Below, piece by piece: positions 39,492 through 51,992 of a DNA stretch of 64,000 nt. The notes below the pieces were generated by a model, which worked only from the letters and a program-made list of their open reading frames with translations, was not told the origin of the DNA and did no database searches. The DNA is from Symbiodinium natans (taxonomy: Eukaryota > Sar > Dinophyceae > Suessiales > Symbiodiniaceae), in contig CAJNDS010000113.1 of assembly GCA_905221605.1 (NCBI GenBank), positions 1,387,082-1,451,081 of the forward strand. The letters are read 5' to 3'. Made by a program: the position numbers and the translations under genes. Every line of letters begins with the position of its first letter. Position 1 is the first letter of the stretch.

Positions 39492-42400
39492 TGAGGGGCC
39501 TGGCTCAACTCTACGATCAATCCAAGCCGAACCGTCTCTTGAACCCTAAACCCAAAAAAACCCTAAACCCCAAAGGGTGAACCTTGAGCCCTAAGCCCTC
39601 AATCCTAAACTAACCCTCAACCCCAAACCCCAAACCATAAACCATAAACCCGGAACCCTAAACCCTAAACCCAACCCTTATTGCTTGGGGTCCAGCGACT
39701 TGGGCGCTGCGGAATCACCATGCTCGCGCGGATGCGCTGGGCCGGGCCGAGGCGGGTCGCGTAGCGTTAAAATTAGACCCCCCAAATGATGGGATTCCCC
39801 CCAAATGATGGGATTCCCTGATAGTGAGGACCCCCTAAGAAGGGACCCCCCCAAATATCGTGAAACCCCCCCAAATGTTGCCAAGGAGCTGGGATCGAAG
39901 TAGACGCAAATGAGCTGCGCCAGCGGGTCGTCCGTGGCCGGCACGATGACGCTGACGCTCGCCGTCGAACCCCGGAAGTTGATCGTGTCGCCACACTTCG
40001 TCAACCTCGACAGGGGAGCGCAAGTGCCACGAAAGGGCCCCCTAAGTTCGACACCGGGCTGCGCGACGACGGCGTCTCCCTGAGGAGGAGGCTCCACAAT
40101 CGTGACCGTGGCGTTCTCCGACACCTCGCTGTTCGAACCTCAACTCAGGAACACCAAAACGGGCAGCAAGTCCTAAGTGCCATGAGATTGAGGATCTTAT
40201 TATTATTGCTATTATTATTGTTATTCTCATTGTTATGATTATTGTGATTATTATTGTTATTATTAATAGTAATATTATTGTTATTATTGTTATTATTATG
40301 ATTTTTTTTGTGTGACGCACAGGCGGCTCCGCGCCGTGTAAGGCAGGAGCCGAGGCTTGCATTGGCCCACGCATAGGGGTTGGTACCAATCCAGTCGGTG
40401 GACTGCAGCCCGACTGTGTCGCCTAAGGTTTAGGGTTTAGGGTTTAGGGTTTAGGGTTTAGGGTTTAGGGTTTAGGGTTTAGGGTTTAGGGTTTAGGGTT
40501 TAGGGTTTAGGGTTTAGGGTTTAGGGTTTAGGGTTTAGGGTTTAGGGTTTAGGGAGTTGCATTCCAGGATGGCTTTTTTATGCAGCCGTGGCACAAGCAG
40601 GACTGCTTTGCAACCGTCGAGCTCCAGCCAAAGCTGATGCCGGCACAGAGATGCTATGCGCATTGAGACCGTTCCTGCAGCTGGCATGAAGAACAAATGC
40701 CGCGAGAGACGAAAGCCTAGCGAGATATTGCTGCATGATCTTCCATAAAAAGCAAGAACGGCCGCTGTGCTGGGGCCGAATGTCTGCTGGACATCTTGGG
40801 CCGACTGCTTCTTGACCACCACCTGCGATCCTTTTCCGTCGGCACCGATGGAGGTCAGCACCTCCGTGGCGTTCACCGCGATGGAGTTCATCACCGACTG
40901 GCCCAGCTTCGACGTGAGGCCGATGAGCTTCTCCTCAGGAGCCAGGCACATGCAACCAGGGTTTGGGGTTTGGGGTTTAGGGTTTTAGGGTTAGGGTTTA
41001 GGGTTTAGGGTTTAGGGTTTAGGGTTTAGGGTTTAGGGTTTAGGATTTAGGGTTTAGGGTTTGGGGTTTGGGGTTTGGGGTTTGGGGTTTGGGGTTTGGG
41101 GTTTGGGGTTTGGGGTTTGGGGTTTGGGGTTTGGGGTTCAGGGTTTGGGGTTTGGGGTTTGGGGTTTGGGGTTTGGGGTTTGGGGGGTTAAGGGAGCTAC
41201 GTCGGCTCATGATGCGCACGTAGAAACTCCGGGCGTGCCGCAACACTCATTCTGGGGCCGCCACCGTGGTCGAGGCCTTCTGCTCTTCGCTCACCGTGGT
41301 GGAGGCTGCAGAGCTGCCCGTCACCATGGCAGCGACGCTCCCGAGCAACGAATCACCGGCATCTTTGCTCATAGCCTCGAGGTTTAGGGTTTAGGGTTTA
41401 GGGTTTAGGGTTTCGGGTTTAGGGTTTAGGGTTTAGGGTTTAGGGTTCATGACCAAGGGGGCTTAGGGTTTTTTAGGGTTCAGGGTGCTGTTGGCATAAG
41501 GTTCAGGGTTGAGGGTTGAGGGTTTAGGGTTGAGGGCGGGACAAGAAGAATCTTTCAGCCGGTTCAGCATCCTATGAAGGCGAGGTACACCTGGCGTCAG
41601 TGCCGTTTCGAGCACAGTGTCCAGGACCGCCGCGGCTTTGTCAACGATGGCCCTTAGCAGTTCTTGGAGAATTGATGGAGGACAGCTTAAGGAATGCCAA
41701 GAGAGAGAGAGGATGCCAGGAACTACCGAATTCAGCCTGGTTTCGGGTCGGCTGTCGTACTTCCTTTGGACAACGTGCTGGCCATGACATCACCGACCTG
41801 CATCATTGCGCTTCCAAGCCCTGCAAAGAATGCGAGACACACCGAGGCAACCAGGCATTCCCCAGCAGGCCTTTTTCAGGCCAGAGCTCTCAGCCGATGT
41901 GATGTCGGCGGCCAGCTGCAAGGCATCAAGCTCTGCATTGACAACCTGGGCTTAAACCGCTAAAACCTCCCTAACCCCAAACCCTAAACCCTTTTTAACC
42001 TAGGACTGCTGAGACCCTAAACCCTGAACCCTAAACCCTAAACCCTAAACCCTAAACCCTAACGAGCTTAAAGGTGGCTCAAGGCTGGCATGGGAAGTTT
42101 GGACCCAGCCGCCGCTTTCTTGGTCTCCTCATCGCCATCAATACTCACCGAGCTGACAGCCGCCACGGCATTGAGGATACTGTCAGCCTTAGGGTTCAGG
42201 GAGGGTTTTAGGGGGTTCAGGGGTTCAGGGTTTAGGGTTTAGGGTTTTTTTCCCACCCGACTAGCCAGCAGCATTAGGGTTTAGGGTTTAGGGTTTAGGG
42301 TTTAGGGTTTAGGGTTTAGGGTTTAGGGTTTAGGGTTTAGGGTTTAGGGTTTAGGGTGCAGGGTTTCAGATGCAGAAGGGTTTAGGGGTTTAAGGTTTAG

Positions 42401-45076
42401 GTTCTCTTGCGGCTTCGGGCGACCATTCACAGCAACAGTCCCCCACCGTTGCGGTGCTCCATCATGGCCGGGAGTCCCAACCAGGCAGGGTTGCGGTTTA
42501 GGGTATAGGGTATAGGGTATAGGGTGTAGGGTTTAGGGTTTAGGGTTTAGGGTTTAGGGTTTAGGGTTTAGGGTTTTTTTGGCCACCCGCCAAGCAGTCC
42601 AGCCGCACCACAGGGTAACATTTCGGGGCGCTGTACAGTTTTAGGGTTTAGGGCTCAGGGTTTAGGGTTTATCTCGAGACCGGCAGCAGAGGCTTGTTGT
42701 CTACAACGTGAAAAAGGTAGGTACCAAACCATCGGCAGTGCTTCCCTATTGGGTGTCTTGGCGCAAACCAGAGACAAGATCTGCAAAGGCAGGGGCTAGG
42801 TGGCTAAGTCATCTTGATCCAAATTGATCCCAGGGTCAGACGCATGTGTACGGAATCAACGCAATCCGTTGGCGAGACCACGGCATGATCACACATGGGG
42901 GTTTACGACAATCAGGGACCCCGAAGATAGACCCCCAAATAGTCGGATCTCACACGGACCCCAATAAGGTAACCCCCTAGTATCGTAAAACCCCCACATG
43001 CAGGCGGGTCACGTTGCTCTGTGCCGACGCGCTGGCCAGCGCTGCGACGGCGACGTTTGGGTCCACGCCACCCACCGGTTGCGAGACCAGGGGCCCCATG
43101 AGCCCCGTGGCCCTGCTTGCACCCAGGTGGTCACCTTGTTCAAGGAAGGGGGGGGGTTTAAGGTTTAGGGTTTAGGGTTCAGGGTTTAGGGTTTAGGGTT
43201 TAGGGTTTCGACTCTCACGCCAGCTCACGCAGGCAAGGTGTCGGTAGCGTTTAGGGTTTAGGGTTTAGGGTTTAGGGTTTAGGGTTTAGGGTTTAGGGTT
43301 TAGGGTTTAGGGTTTAGGGTTTAGGGTTTAGGGTGCGCACTGGTGGGGGCACCATACTGAGCTCTGTTTTGTACAGGCATTCAAGTGATGCTCGGCGCCC
43401 CACGAGCACGCACCACCGTCACGTGGGATCCCAAGGCCATCGGGCTTGATGCCGTGGGCGAAGGAGACCTCAAGGCGTTTGGGAATGGAGCAAGAACCCA
43501 CGCCTGATTCATGTACCCTAAACCCCAAACCCCAAACCCTAAACCCTAAACCCCAAACCCTGAACCCTAAGAGCCGGCAACACCCTGAAGCTGATGACGC
43601 TCTCCGAATCCTAAATTTTGGTCCCCTATGTATATATATATATATATATATTTATTTATATTTATTTATTTATTTATATTTATATTTACATAGCACGGTA
43701 CCCTTGAATGGGGTTTCCAGGTTTCCGAAAGTCGGGGTACCATTTTGGGGGTCTGTATTTTTAAAGGAATCCTACTATTTGGGGATATTTGGGGTCTATC
43801 TTAGGGGTCCCTGATTATCGTAAACATAGCACGGCACCCTTGCAATGAGGACCCCTGGAGGGACCCTAATCTAGAGAACCACCCCAAATTACCCAGACGA
43901 GACGGCTGGGGATCAGGCCAAGAGCGCAACGTCACGCCATTGAGCTTCGCCCAGTGATTGGGACTCGACGAGTCCTCCCACCTGCATGCGCGTGTCGGTC
44001 GTCCCAAGGCTTAGGGGCAAGGACGATGCATGCACAAGAGTCTGCAGCTCAGGCACTCAATGGCTGCTACCGCAGTGGCCGTGTCCCACGGATAGGACAA
44101 GGCCAGCAGATCATCCAGCTTGAAGTCAACAAACTCCTCAAGTGAGCTTCAGCACTGGCATTGCTCTCTGCTCCGAGACGCTACAATGATGGTACAAGAA
44201 AGCCTGAAAAAAAAAAAACAATCGAGAACAACATTATGGGTTAAGGGTGAAGATGTCCGAAGGGCATATTCCAGCGTGGTCGGCTGTTCATCCTGCCAGC
44301 CCACGGTTTCGAACTCAAACCTGGCCGGCGCAGCTGCAAAAACAAAGGAAGAGACTCCAGCCCGCTATGGGGAAGCCCTACTTCAAGGTTCATTGGTACT
44401 TAGAAGTAAGGTTGTAAGTAGCGCCCGCAAAACCTTCCTTCTCATCTCATCCAAGGCACGTTGTCACCACAGCGTACCCCTCTGCAGGTGTCACGTTCAC
44501 TGCGTTCTCTGCTCGAGCTGAGGGTGGCCCGTCTGCCAGGAATCGATTGCCGCGCACGGCCGACATGCCGCCTGCAGGGCTCCACACGGGAGGAGTGGGG
44601 GGGGGCAACTGGGGAAAGAGAGTCCCAAAACAAGTGGGTAACCCTTTGGTGCCCTTCTCGTGTTGGGGGGCTTGTGCTATAATCAGTATTCCGGCAGATT
44701 TTTGCAGGGACGTAGTTACTGGCTTCGGCAGAATGCTTAGCATGCCAAGGGTCCTGCAGAGACGGCGGTGGTCAGTGTAGAATAAGCTCCATTGCGCAAG
44801 TCTCTAAAGAGCACGCTGGACCCGAACATCATCACGTACTCGTAATAGCTGCCCGGGACCATCTGCGACCCATCAAAAGATGCGATCGTCAACTCAGAAT
44901 ATGTCTGATTGCCAAATCCCTGCGCGTCCTGGGAGGCATCTCAGGGGACTTTCCCTGGCCTACCATATCCACATTCCACGCGGAAGTTGCACATGCATCA
45001 CAGAACGATTGCTCTAGCTCTCTCCCACTCTCTCTCTCTCTCTCTGCACTCTTCTTCTTCTGCCCAGCGCACTCTC

Positions 45077-45110
<34 letters not shown>

Positions 45111-45378
45111 GTTGGGGCATGGGGGTGGCCCCCCGCGCTGATGCGCGCCCCCGTCCGTCTGCGAATCAGTACTCGCTAGACTCGCAAGCAGCCGTGTTGG
45201 CTGCAACAGCCTTACCTGCCGGAAGCCCGGTGTCGGCCCCCCGCGCTTTGGCACTCTCTCTCTCTCTCTTTCTTTCTTGGGGGCATGAGGGCACGGGGCC
45301 CTTGCGCGATGCGCGCGCCCCAGCATTGCGGAGCGGCTTTCACGGTATGTCGTGTGGACACACGCCTGTTTAATGGTA

Positions 45379-45426
<48 letters not shown>

Positions 45427-48400
45427 GAGGCCCAAGGGTCTATGACCGACAGAATTCGTCCAGAGGCCGACTCGACCAACACCCACGTCCATGAAGTCAG
45501 TGGCGGAACAGTGCAAGCAGCCGAACCCGACACCACGGCCGTGGGTGACACACCTCAGCAGCTTCATCGAGCCACACGAAAGTCTGGTCCAGCCACTCTA
45601 CAACTGACCTCCCCCCCTAGGGTCTTTTTCCCACCCGTGTCGCAAGCGTTTACGGGGAACCTAGGGGGTTAGGGTTTAGGGTTTAGGGCTTAGGGCTTAG
45701 GGCTTAGAGGGCTTCATAAAGCTGAGGAAGGTGCTCCAACCCACTTGGGTCGAAACGGCACTGCCATTGACCCAAGGAGTTGCAATCAGCACGGGTGGGA
45801 GTCCGAAGAAGTTCAGCGTGACCTTGGCCATCACTCGCGGGAGTGGTTGCGGCTTTTTGTTGCTTTTTTTTGCTGTTCGGGGGCCGGGGGGGGAGGGCCC
45901 GGGGGGGGGCCGGGAGCTACAACAACCATAAATTACAGCATCTTCTTCTGTAGTTTATAATAAGACAATCGACATCTCCGAGTTAGGCTGGAAGGAACTC
46001 TGTTACCTCTCCATTTGAACCTCTCCATCTGAACAGCAAACCTCCATTTCCCCACCAGATTTCAAGATGCCTCGATCTATCTCAGTGATTCTTGAGTGCT
46101 TAACAGGACATAAGGATAATCAATAGGAAACAAGAGTACTTAATGGAAAATGAATCCAAAACCTCTATGCTTCTTTCCTGGGGCAACTCTGCCTTGTTTC
46201 GAAAAGCCCCTTTAGCTTATGTGCATTTAGATAGGGGCGATCCATTCTCTCTGCATGTTAACGTAAGAACCTCCACTGCTGTAAACGGAAACCTACAACT
46301 TCTCGACCTCTATACTTTCGGCCTAAGACGAAGAAATGGGGACGTCTCTCTGACGCAGCGCGTCTCCCACCACTTAGACACCAGAGATAACACCACTGGA
46401 ATTTGTCGAATGTAACGGGGGTCGCAGGTGGAGGAGAGGTCCCTGCCAAAGTATGCTGTGGCTTTTTGCTGCGTCTGAAGAGGAGCTCGTGCTCAGCTTC
46501 GTAGTGTCATTGAAAAAACTTGACGAGGATGAGAAGAGAAAGGTTTGTAAGAGACCTGCAAGGCATTCGTTGTTCCTAGAAGTGCGAGGGCGGTTGGGGT
46601 GAACCCTAGAAACCCTAAAACCCCTAAAACCCTAAACCCCTAAAACCCTAAAACCCTAAAACCCCTATAAACGGGGGCGCGGTCCCCTTCTTCCCATTTG
46701 CCGGCATGGAATGCCTTATACGAAGTTGCTGAAGGGACTTGGCTTCATGGCTGGAGCGTACATGTGCTGAATTCCTCTCACGTCACCCAACCTGTGAGAG
46801 TGGAAAAACACCAACATGACCATCGTCCAGGCAAAGCACGGTAACGGAAGCCTGCCCTGCGTCCGCTTCAGTCTGGTCGCGTCTCCAAACGAGCACCTGG
46901 TGTCTCACGGAGTTCTGCGGGAGGATTTCCAGGTTCCGGGACATTTCGCAGCTTGTGGTAGTGCATACTTCGCAGGTCGCTCAGGGTCGCAACCCTACGC
47001 TTGAAATTGCATCACAACGCCCATGGGATCCGATTTTGACACGTGCTGGACGAGCAGCACTGAAGGTGTAGGATCCTTCCTGACGCAAAGCACCAGACAA
47101 ATTTGCGGCAACAAATCACCTGCCAACTTTAGCCCCGCATTCAGCAAGGGCATCAGACCAAATGCAAATCTTGCGAAGTCCTCCAGGGTGCGCCCTGGCA
47201 CTGTCAGCGTAGGCGAATCCGCTGTCAACGTGCTGCAAGCCTGCAGCTGGAATGATCACAGCACAAAGTACAGATCATACAACCATTAACTGCCACCCCA
47301 TGCTGTCCATCACAGCCAAGTTGCGGCAGAGTATTCTCCTAGACTTTCGCAGGACCACTTGTACCTCAGAAGGATGTGGGCATTGTGGGCATGACGGCTC
47401 GAGATCTGCAAGGGCATCAACTTCGTCTCTTGCGCCATTCAATAATTGCTCGTTGAGACGGAGCACCGAAAGTTCGGGGTCAGCCACGGAGCCAGCGACG
47501 GGTCTTGCGACGCCTCTCACGCGCACTGAGCAGGCAGAACGAAGCACACAAGCTCGGAGGACGAGGACATGAAAGCCTCTCACATCACTTGTGCCCCCTT
47601 GCTCACGCCCCTGCTGCGAATTTCCAGTCGCCACTTCCGGCTGGATCCCTGTCTTATTCCTGGCGAAGGCCCGTCAAATCTTAGCCCGAGATGCATACTC
47701 TCTCGTGCTCATGAGGAGGTTTCACAGTGACAGCGTGACTCTCTTTCCACCTGGCCATCTCTTGCATTTGTTGTGTGTGTGTGTGTTCATGCCTTGCACA
47801 TCATCGAAAACTGAAGTTTCAAAAGCAGAAAAGCACCCCCTACACCCTAAACCCTAAACCCTAAATCCTAAACCCTAAACCCTGTCTCAACAGCCCTGCC
47901 TCGGCTGTCACGTAGAAATCACAGCTGGCCGCAGTCTCGGCAGGGCCCTGTACAATGGCGATCGGCGTCAATCCTGGGATTCCCGCGCCAATGGTGGCAC
48001 GACCCTAAACCCTTTTTTAACACGGACCTCTGAAGCCTGTCCGGAGTCCCCTCAAACCCACAACCCACTGAGGCCCTAACCCTAAACCCTAAACCCTAAG
48101 CCCTAAACCCTAAACCCTAGTAATATTTCCCCCTAATATCGTTAATCCCCCTATGGCCCCAATTTTAGGGACTCATCAGACACCGGGTAAACCCTACCAA
48201 CATGTGGATTGCTACCCCTACCGAGAAAAACTGGCGCTAAACTTCCCGGATCTAATTTGCATCAGCACAACAAGGACAAAGGATTTTTAACATTAAAAAG
48301 ACCCTAAACCCTAAATGGGTTTTTTGACGTTAAAAGACCCTGAATCGGACAAAAAAGACCCCAAACCCTAAATGGGTTTTTTAACGTTCTAAAAACCCCT

Positions 48401-49479
48401 AAATGGGACAAAGGTGCGGGGCAGCACGCCCAGGTCGAAGGTCGCAACTCGCGTGTTCTCGGCCACGGACGTGAAAGCACCTCCCGTGGCGCGAGGGGCA
48501 TGGCATGAACATGGTGAACGCTTGCGACCCTAAAACCCAAAACCCTAAACCCTAAACCCGAAACCCTAAACCCTAAACCCTACCTGCAAAGTAGGCGGTG
48601 GCCCGAAACGAGTGGGAGGAGTTCGCTTCGAAGCTGAACGGGGCGAAGTTGATGACAAACCTCGACGCCGGCTGGGCACTGCGCACAGCTTCGCAGAACT
48701 TCGGCGCGTAGCATAAGCCCTAAACCCCAAACCCTTTTTTGCTTCTGGGTATACGGTTTAGGGTTTGGGTTTTTAACCCCAAACCCTAAGCCCTAAACCT
48801 AACTGTCTACGAATCAAAGCCTGAACTGTTGAAACCAGGTGCTGTGACACACACTTGCCTGTCACGGATTCATTTGGTGGCACAAAACCACCCTATTCCA
48901 TGATTCGACTATTCTGCTATATCATTCTATTCTTCCATCATTCCAGTATTCGATTCTTCTATAGTTCTATTCTTCTATCATTCCATTGCTCTATTCTTCT
49001 ATTCTTCTACTAGTCCAGTACTTGCCTATTACTTCTACTACTACAGTCCGATTTTGCTGGGATGAGAACCAGCCAAAAACATGTGCGAAGCGAAGTCACG
49101 GTGAAGCCACCGTGTCCACCAAGGACCCAACCTGGGCTCAGCGAGCTTCGTTTGGATGTGTGTTTCCACCCACACATACAGATATAAATATATATATATG
49201 TACACATATATATATATGCACACACACACATATATATATATATAGATATATGATATAGATATAGATATAGATATAGATATAGATACGGAGACAGATATAG
49301 ATATAGATATAGATACAGATATATATATGTATGTATATATACCCGTGTATATATATATATACAGATATGCAAGCTCACCATGTGTGTATCAAATATGTAT
49401 ATACATATCTGTGTAAGCTCTTTATTCGTATTGTTGTTACTATTCTGTTTATGCTTAAGAATCGTGCACATATAGGTAG

Positions 49480-49515
<36 letters not shown>

Positions 49516-51904
49516 CGCATACATCCTTCTGGTGCAGACTCCGGCAGAATCCCACCACCAACTTGCGCCAAGGAACGTCGGCAAGCTTGACCCACGAGTT
49601 GGTTGTGGTGTTGGTATACTCCCAATCCACTTCGATGATCCGGTTGTAGCCTTACAGCGCTTTGGCAAGGTGGTGCTTGCATATGGCCAGATTCCTTCAC
49701 GCATCTTCTTGGCTCAACCTCTAGCTGCTAGGCTGCCAAGGAGCGATCAGCATCCGAGCATGTGGCATCTTCCAGCAACACGGTCTGCAGGCTGAACTCA
49801 ACCTGCAGATCAGGCGTGGAGAAGGCAGCAGCCAGGCAAATTGGCCCAAAGCCATGACAAGGGAATACAAGAGAACAAGAGCCTCCTCACTGTTCAAGAT
49901 GGTGGCACTTGCTGGGCTTGCAAGCACGACTTGCGGAGCCTCTCAGAGGTGCAGCGCTCTGATCTGTGTCTACTGTTTACTTCAGGACCTCAAAAGAAAA
50001 TTGACACTGTAAGGAAGGATATGTCTTTTTTTTTTGGGGGCGGGGTTCTTAAACAAACCGTAGGTATGGCTCTGCTCTCTCAGCATCCCGTCCTGGTCAA
50101 CCCGCACGAAGGCATTGGAAGTGGTCACGGTCTCCACACCAAGCCAGTTTCTGACTGCAGCCACAACCTCCAGCCGCAATGTTGGAACCTGGTTGGAGCT
50201 TCCGTTGCTGCTGCTTTGGTGCCACTTTTTTCCTAAACCCTAAACCCTAAACCCCAAACCCCAAATGACTGCAGGTGACCTCGCCAAGTTCCTGGAACAC
50301 GGCATCCACGCCAGCGTTAAACTCGGCAGCCGAGACGGTCAGGACCAAGGAATCCTCGGAACTTTCGGTGCCTTCACTAAAAAACTAAGAGACTAAGAGA
50401 AGAAGACAATGAAATCATATTGTAATAGGAAAATAATAAGTTAATAAGACTAATAGCACCGAAACGCCCCGAGAGGCGGCACCCGAGGAAACGACAGGAA
50501 TGAACGATAGCTATTGCTAGATTCTACCTTCATTCTTGTTATCTCACTATGTTACTCTATGAACTTATGCTTCTACAAGTATTTGATTGTGGTATCGTAT
50601 CATATGGTGATACTGTTATCGTATTACCGTAGTATCTTCATGCATTATTGTCTTACTATCTAAATATGATATTCTCAGATAATCAGATTACCTTGTTGTA
50701 GTATTTCATACTTGCCTGGTTATCTTTTTCTCGTATTATCTTACTATCTTATTCTCCTATTATCTTAGCATCTTGTTATCTTATTATATTTTATCTTATT
50801 CTCTTATTATCTGGTTATCCTATGATCCTATTTTCTTAATATCTTATTATCTTATTATCTGGGTATAGTTTTATCTTACTATCTCATTATATTATTCTCT
50901 GATTCTCCTATTATCTTATTATCTTAATATTTTATTATCTTATTATCTTATTATCTTATTATCTTATTATCTTATTATCATATTATCCTATTATCTTATT
51001 ATCTTATTATCTTAATATTTTATTATCTTATTATTTATTATCTTTATTTCTTATTATCTTACTATCTTATCTTTATTATCTTATTATCTTATTATCCTAC
51101 TATCTTACTATCTTATTATCTTATTATGCTATACCGTATGCTCATTGTCTTCTTATCTTCTTATCTTCTTATCTTCTTATCTTCTTATCTTCTTATCTTC
51201 TTATCTTCTTATCTTCTTATCTTCTTATCTTACTATCTTATTATCTTATTATCTTATTATCTTATTATCTTATTATCTTATTATCTTATTATCTTATTAT
51301 CTTGTTATCTTATTATCTTATTATCTTATCATCATCTTAAGACTTTATCATCATCTTAAGATCTTATCATCCTTTTATCTTATTATCTTACTATCTTATT
51401 ATCTTATTTCTTATTATCTGATTATCTTATTCTCTCAATGTCTCATTATCTTGTTATATTTTTATCTTGTCGCTATCTTACTCTCTTATTATTATATTAT
51501 GGTTTCATTCTCTTAGTCTCTTAGTCTCATAGTCTCATAGTCTTTTATTCTCTTCTTCTCTTCTTCTCTTCTTCTCTTCTTCTCTTCTTCTCTTCTTCTC
51601 GTCTTCTCTTCTTCTCTTCTGCTCGTCTTCTCTTCTTCTCTTCTTCTCTTCTTCTCTTCTTCTCTTCTTCTCTTCTTCTCTTCTTCTCTTCTTCTCTTCT
51701 TTTCTTCTTCTCTTCTTCTCTTCTTCTCTTATTGTCATTCTAACTCACTACGCATGGGCAGGACGAGTCTCTTGGTCACTGGCCAGTGCAAGAACGCTTG
51801 CGAGAGAGTTTCCTCGGCAGCTGCTCATGCAGAACCAGACCCCCAGACCTGGCCGCCTCCGCGAAGCCTTGCTAAGCCTGCCTTTTCAAGCGGGGGTTCA
51901 GGGT

Positions 51905-51992
<88 letters not shown>

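Noticed and set aside
41040-41387. Gly/Phe/Trp or Pro/Lys/Asn repeat proteins from TTTGGGG and TTTAGGG arrays
   Set aside because: Direct translations of the array (e.g. [11 protein letters not shown]); seen at many loci as ORF tails.
44889-45373. Arg/Glu repeat protein (RERERERE)
   Set aside because: Translation of (CT)n microsatellites between exons of the REJ-type gene.
50390-51740. Leu/Ile/Ser-rich membrane protein frames
   Set aside because: Products of the TTATC/TTCTC minisatellite; no conserved feature.
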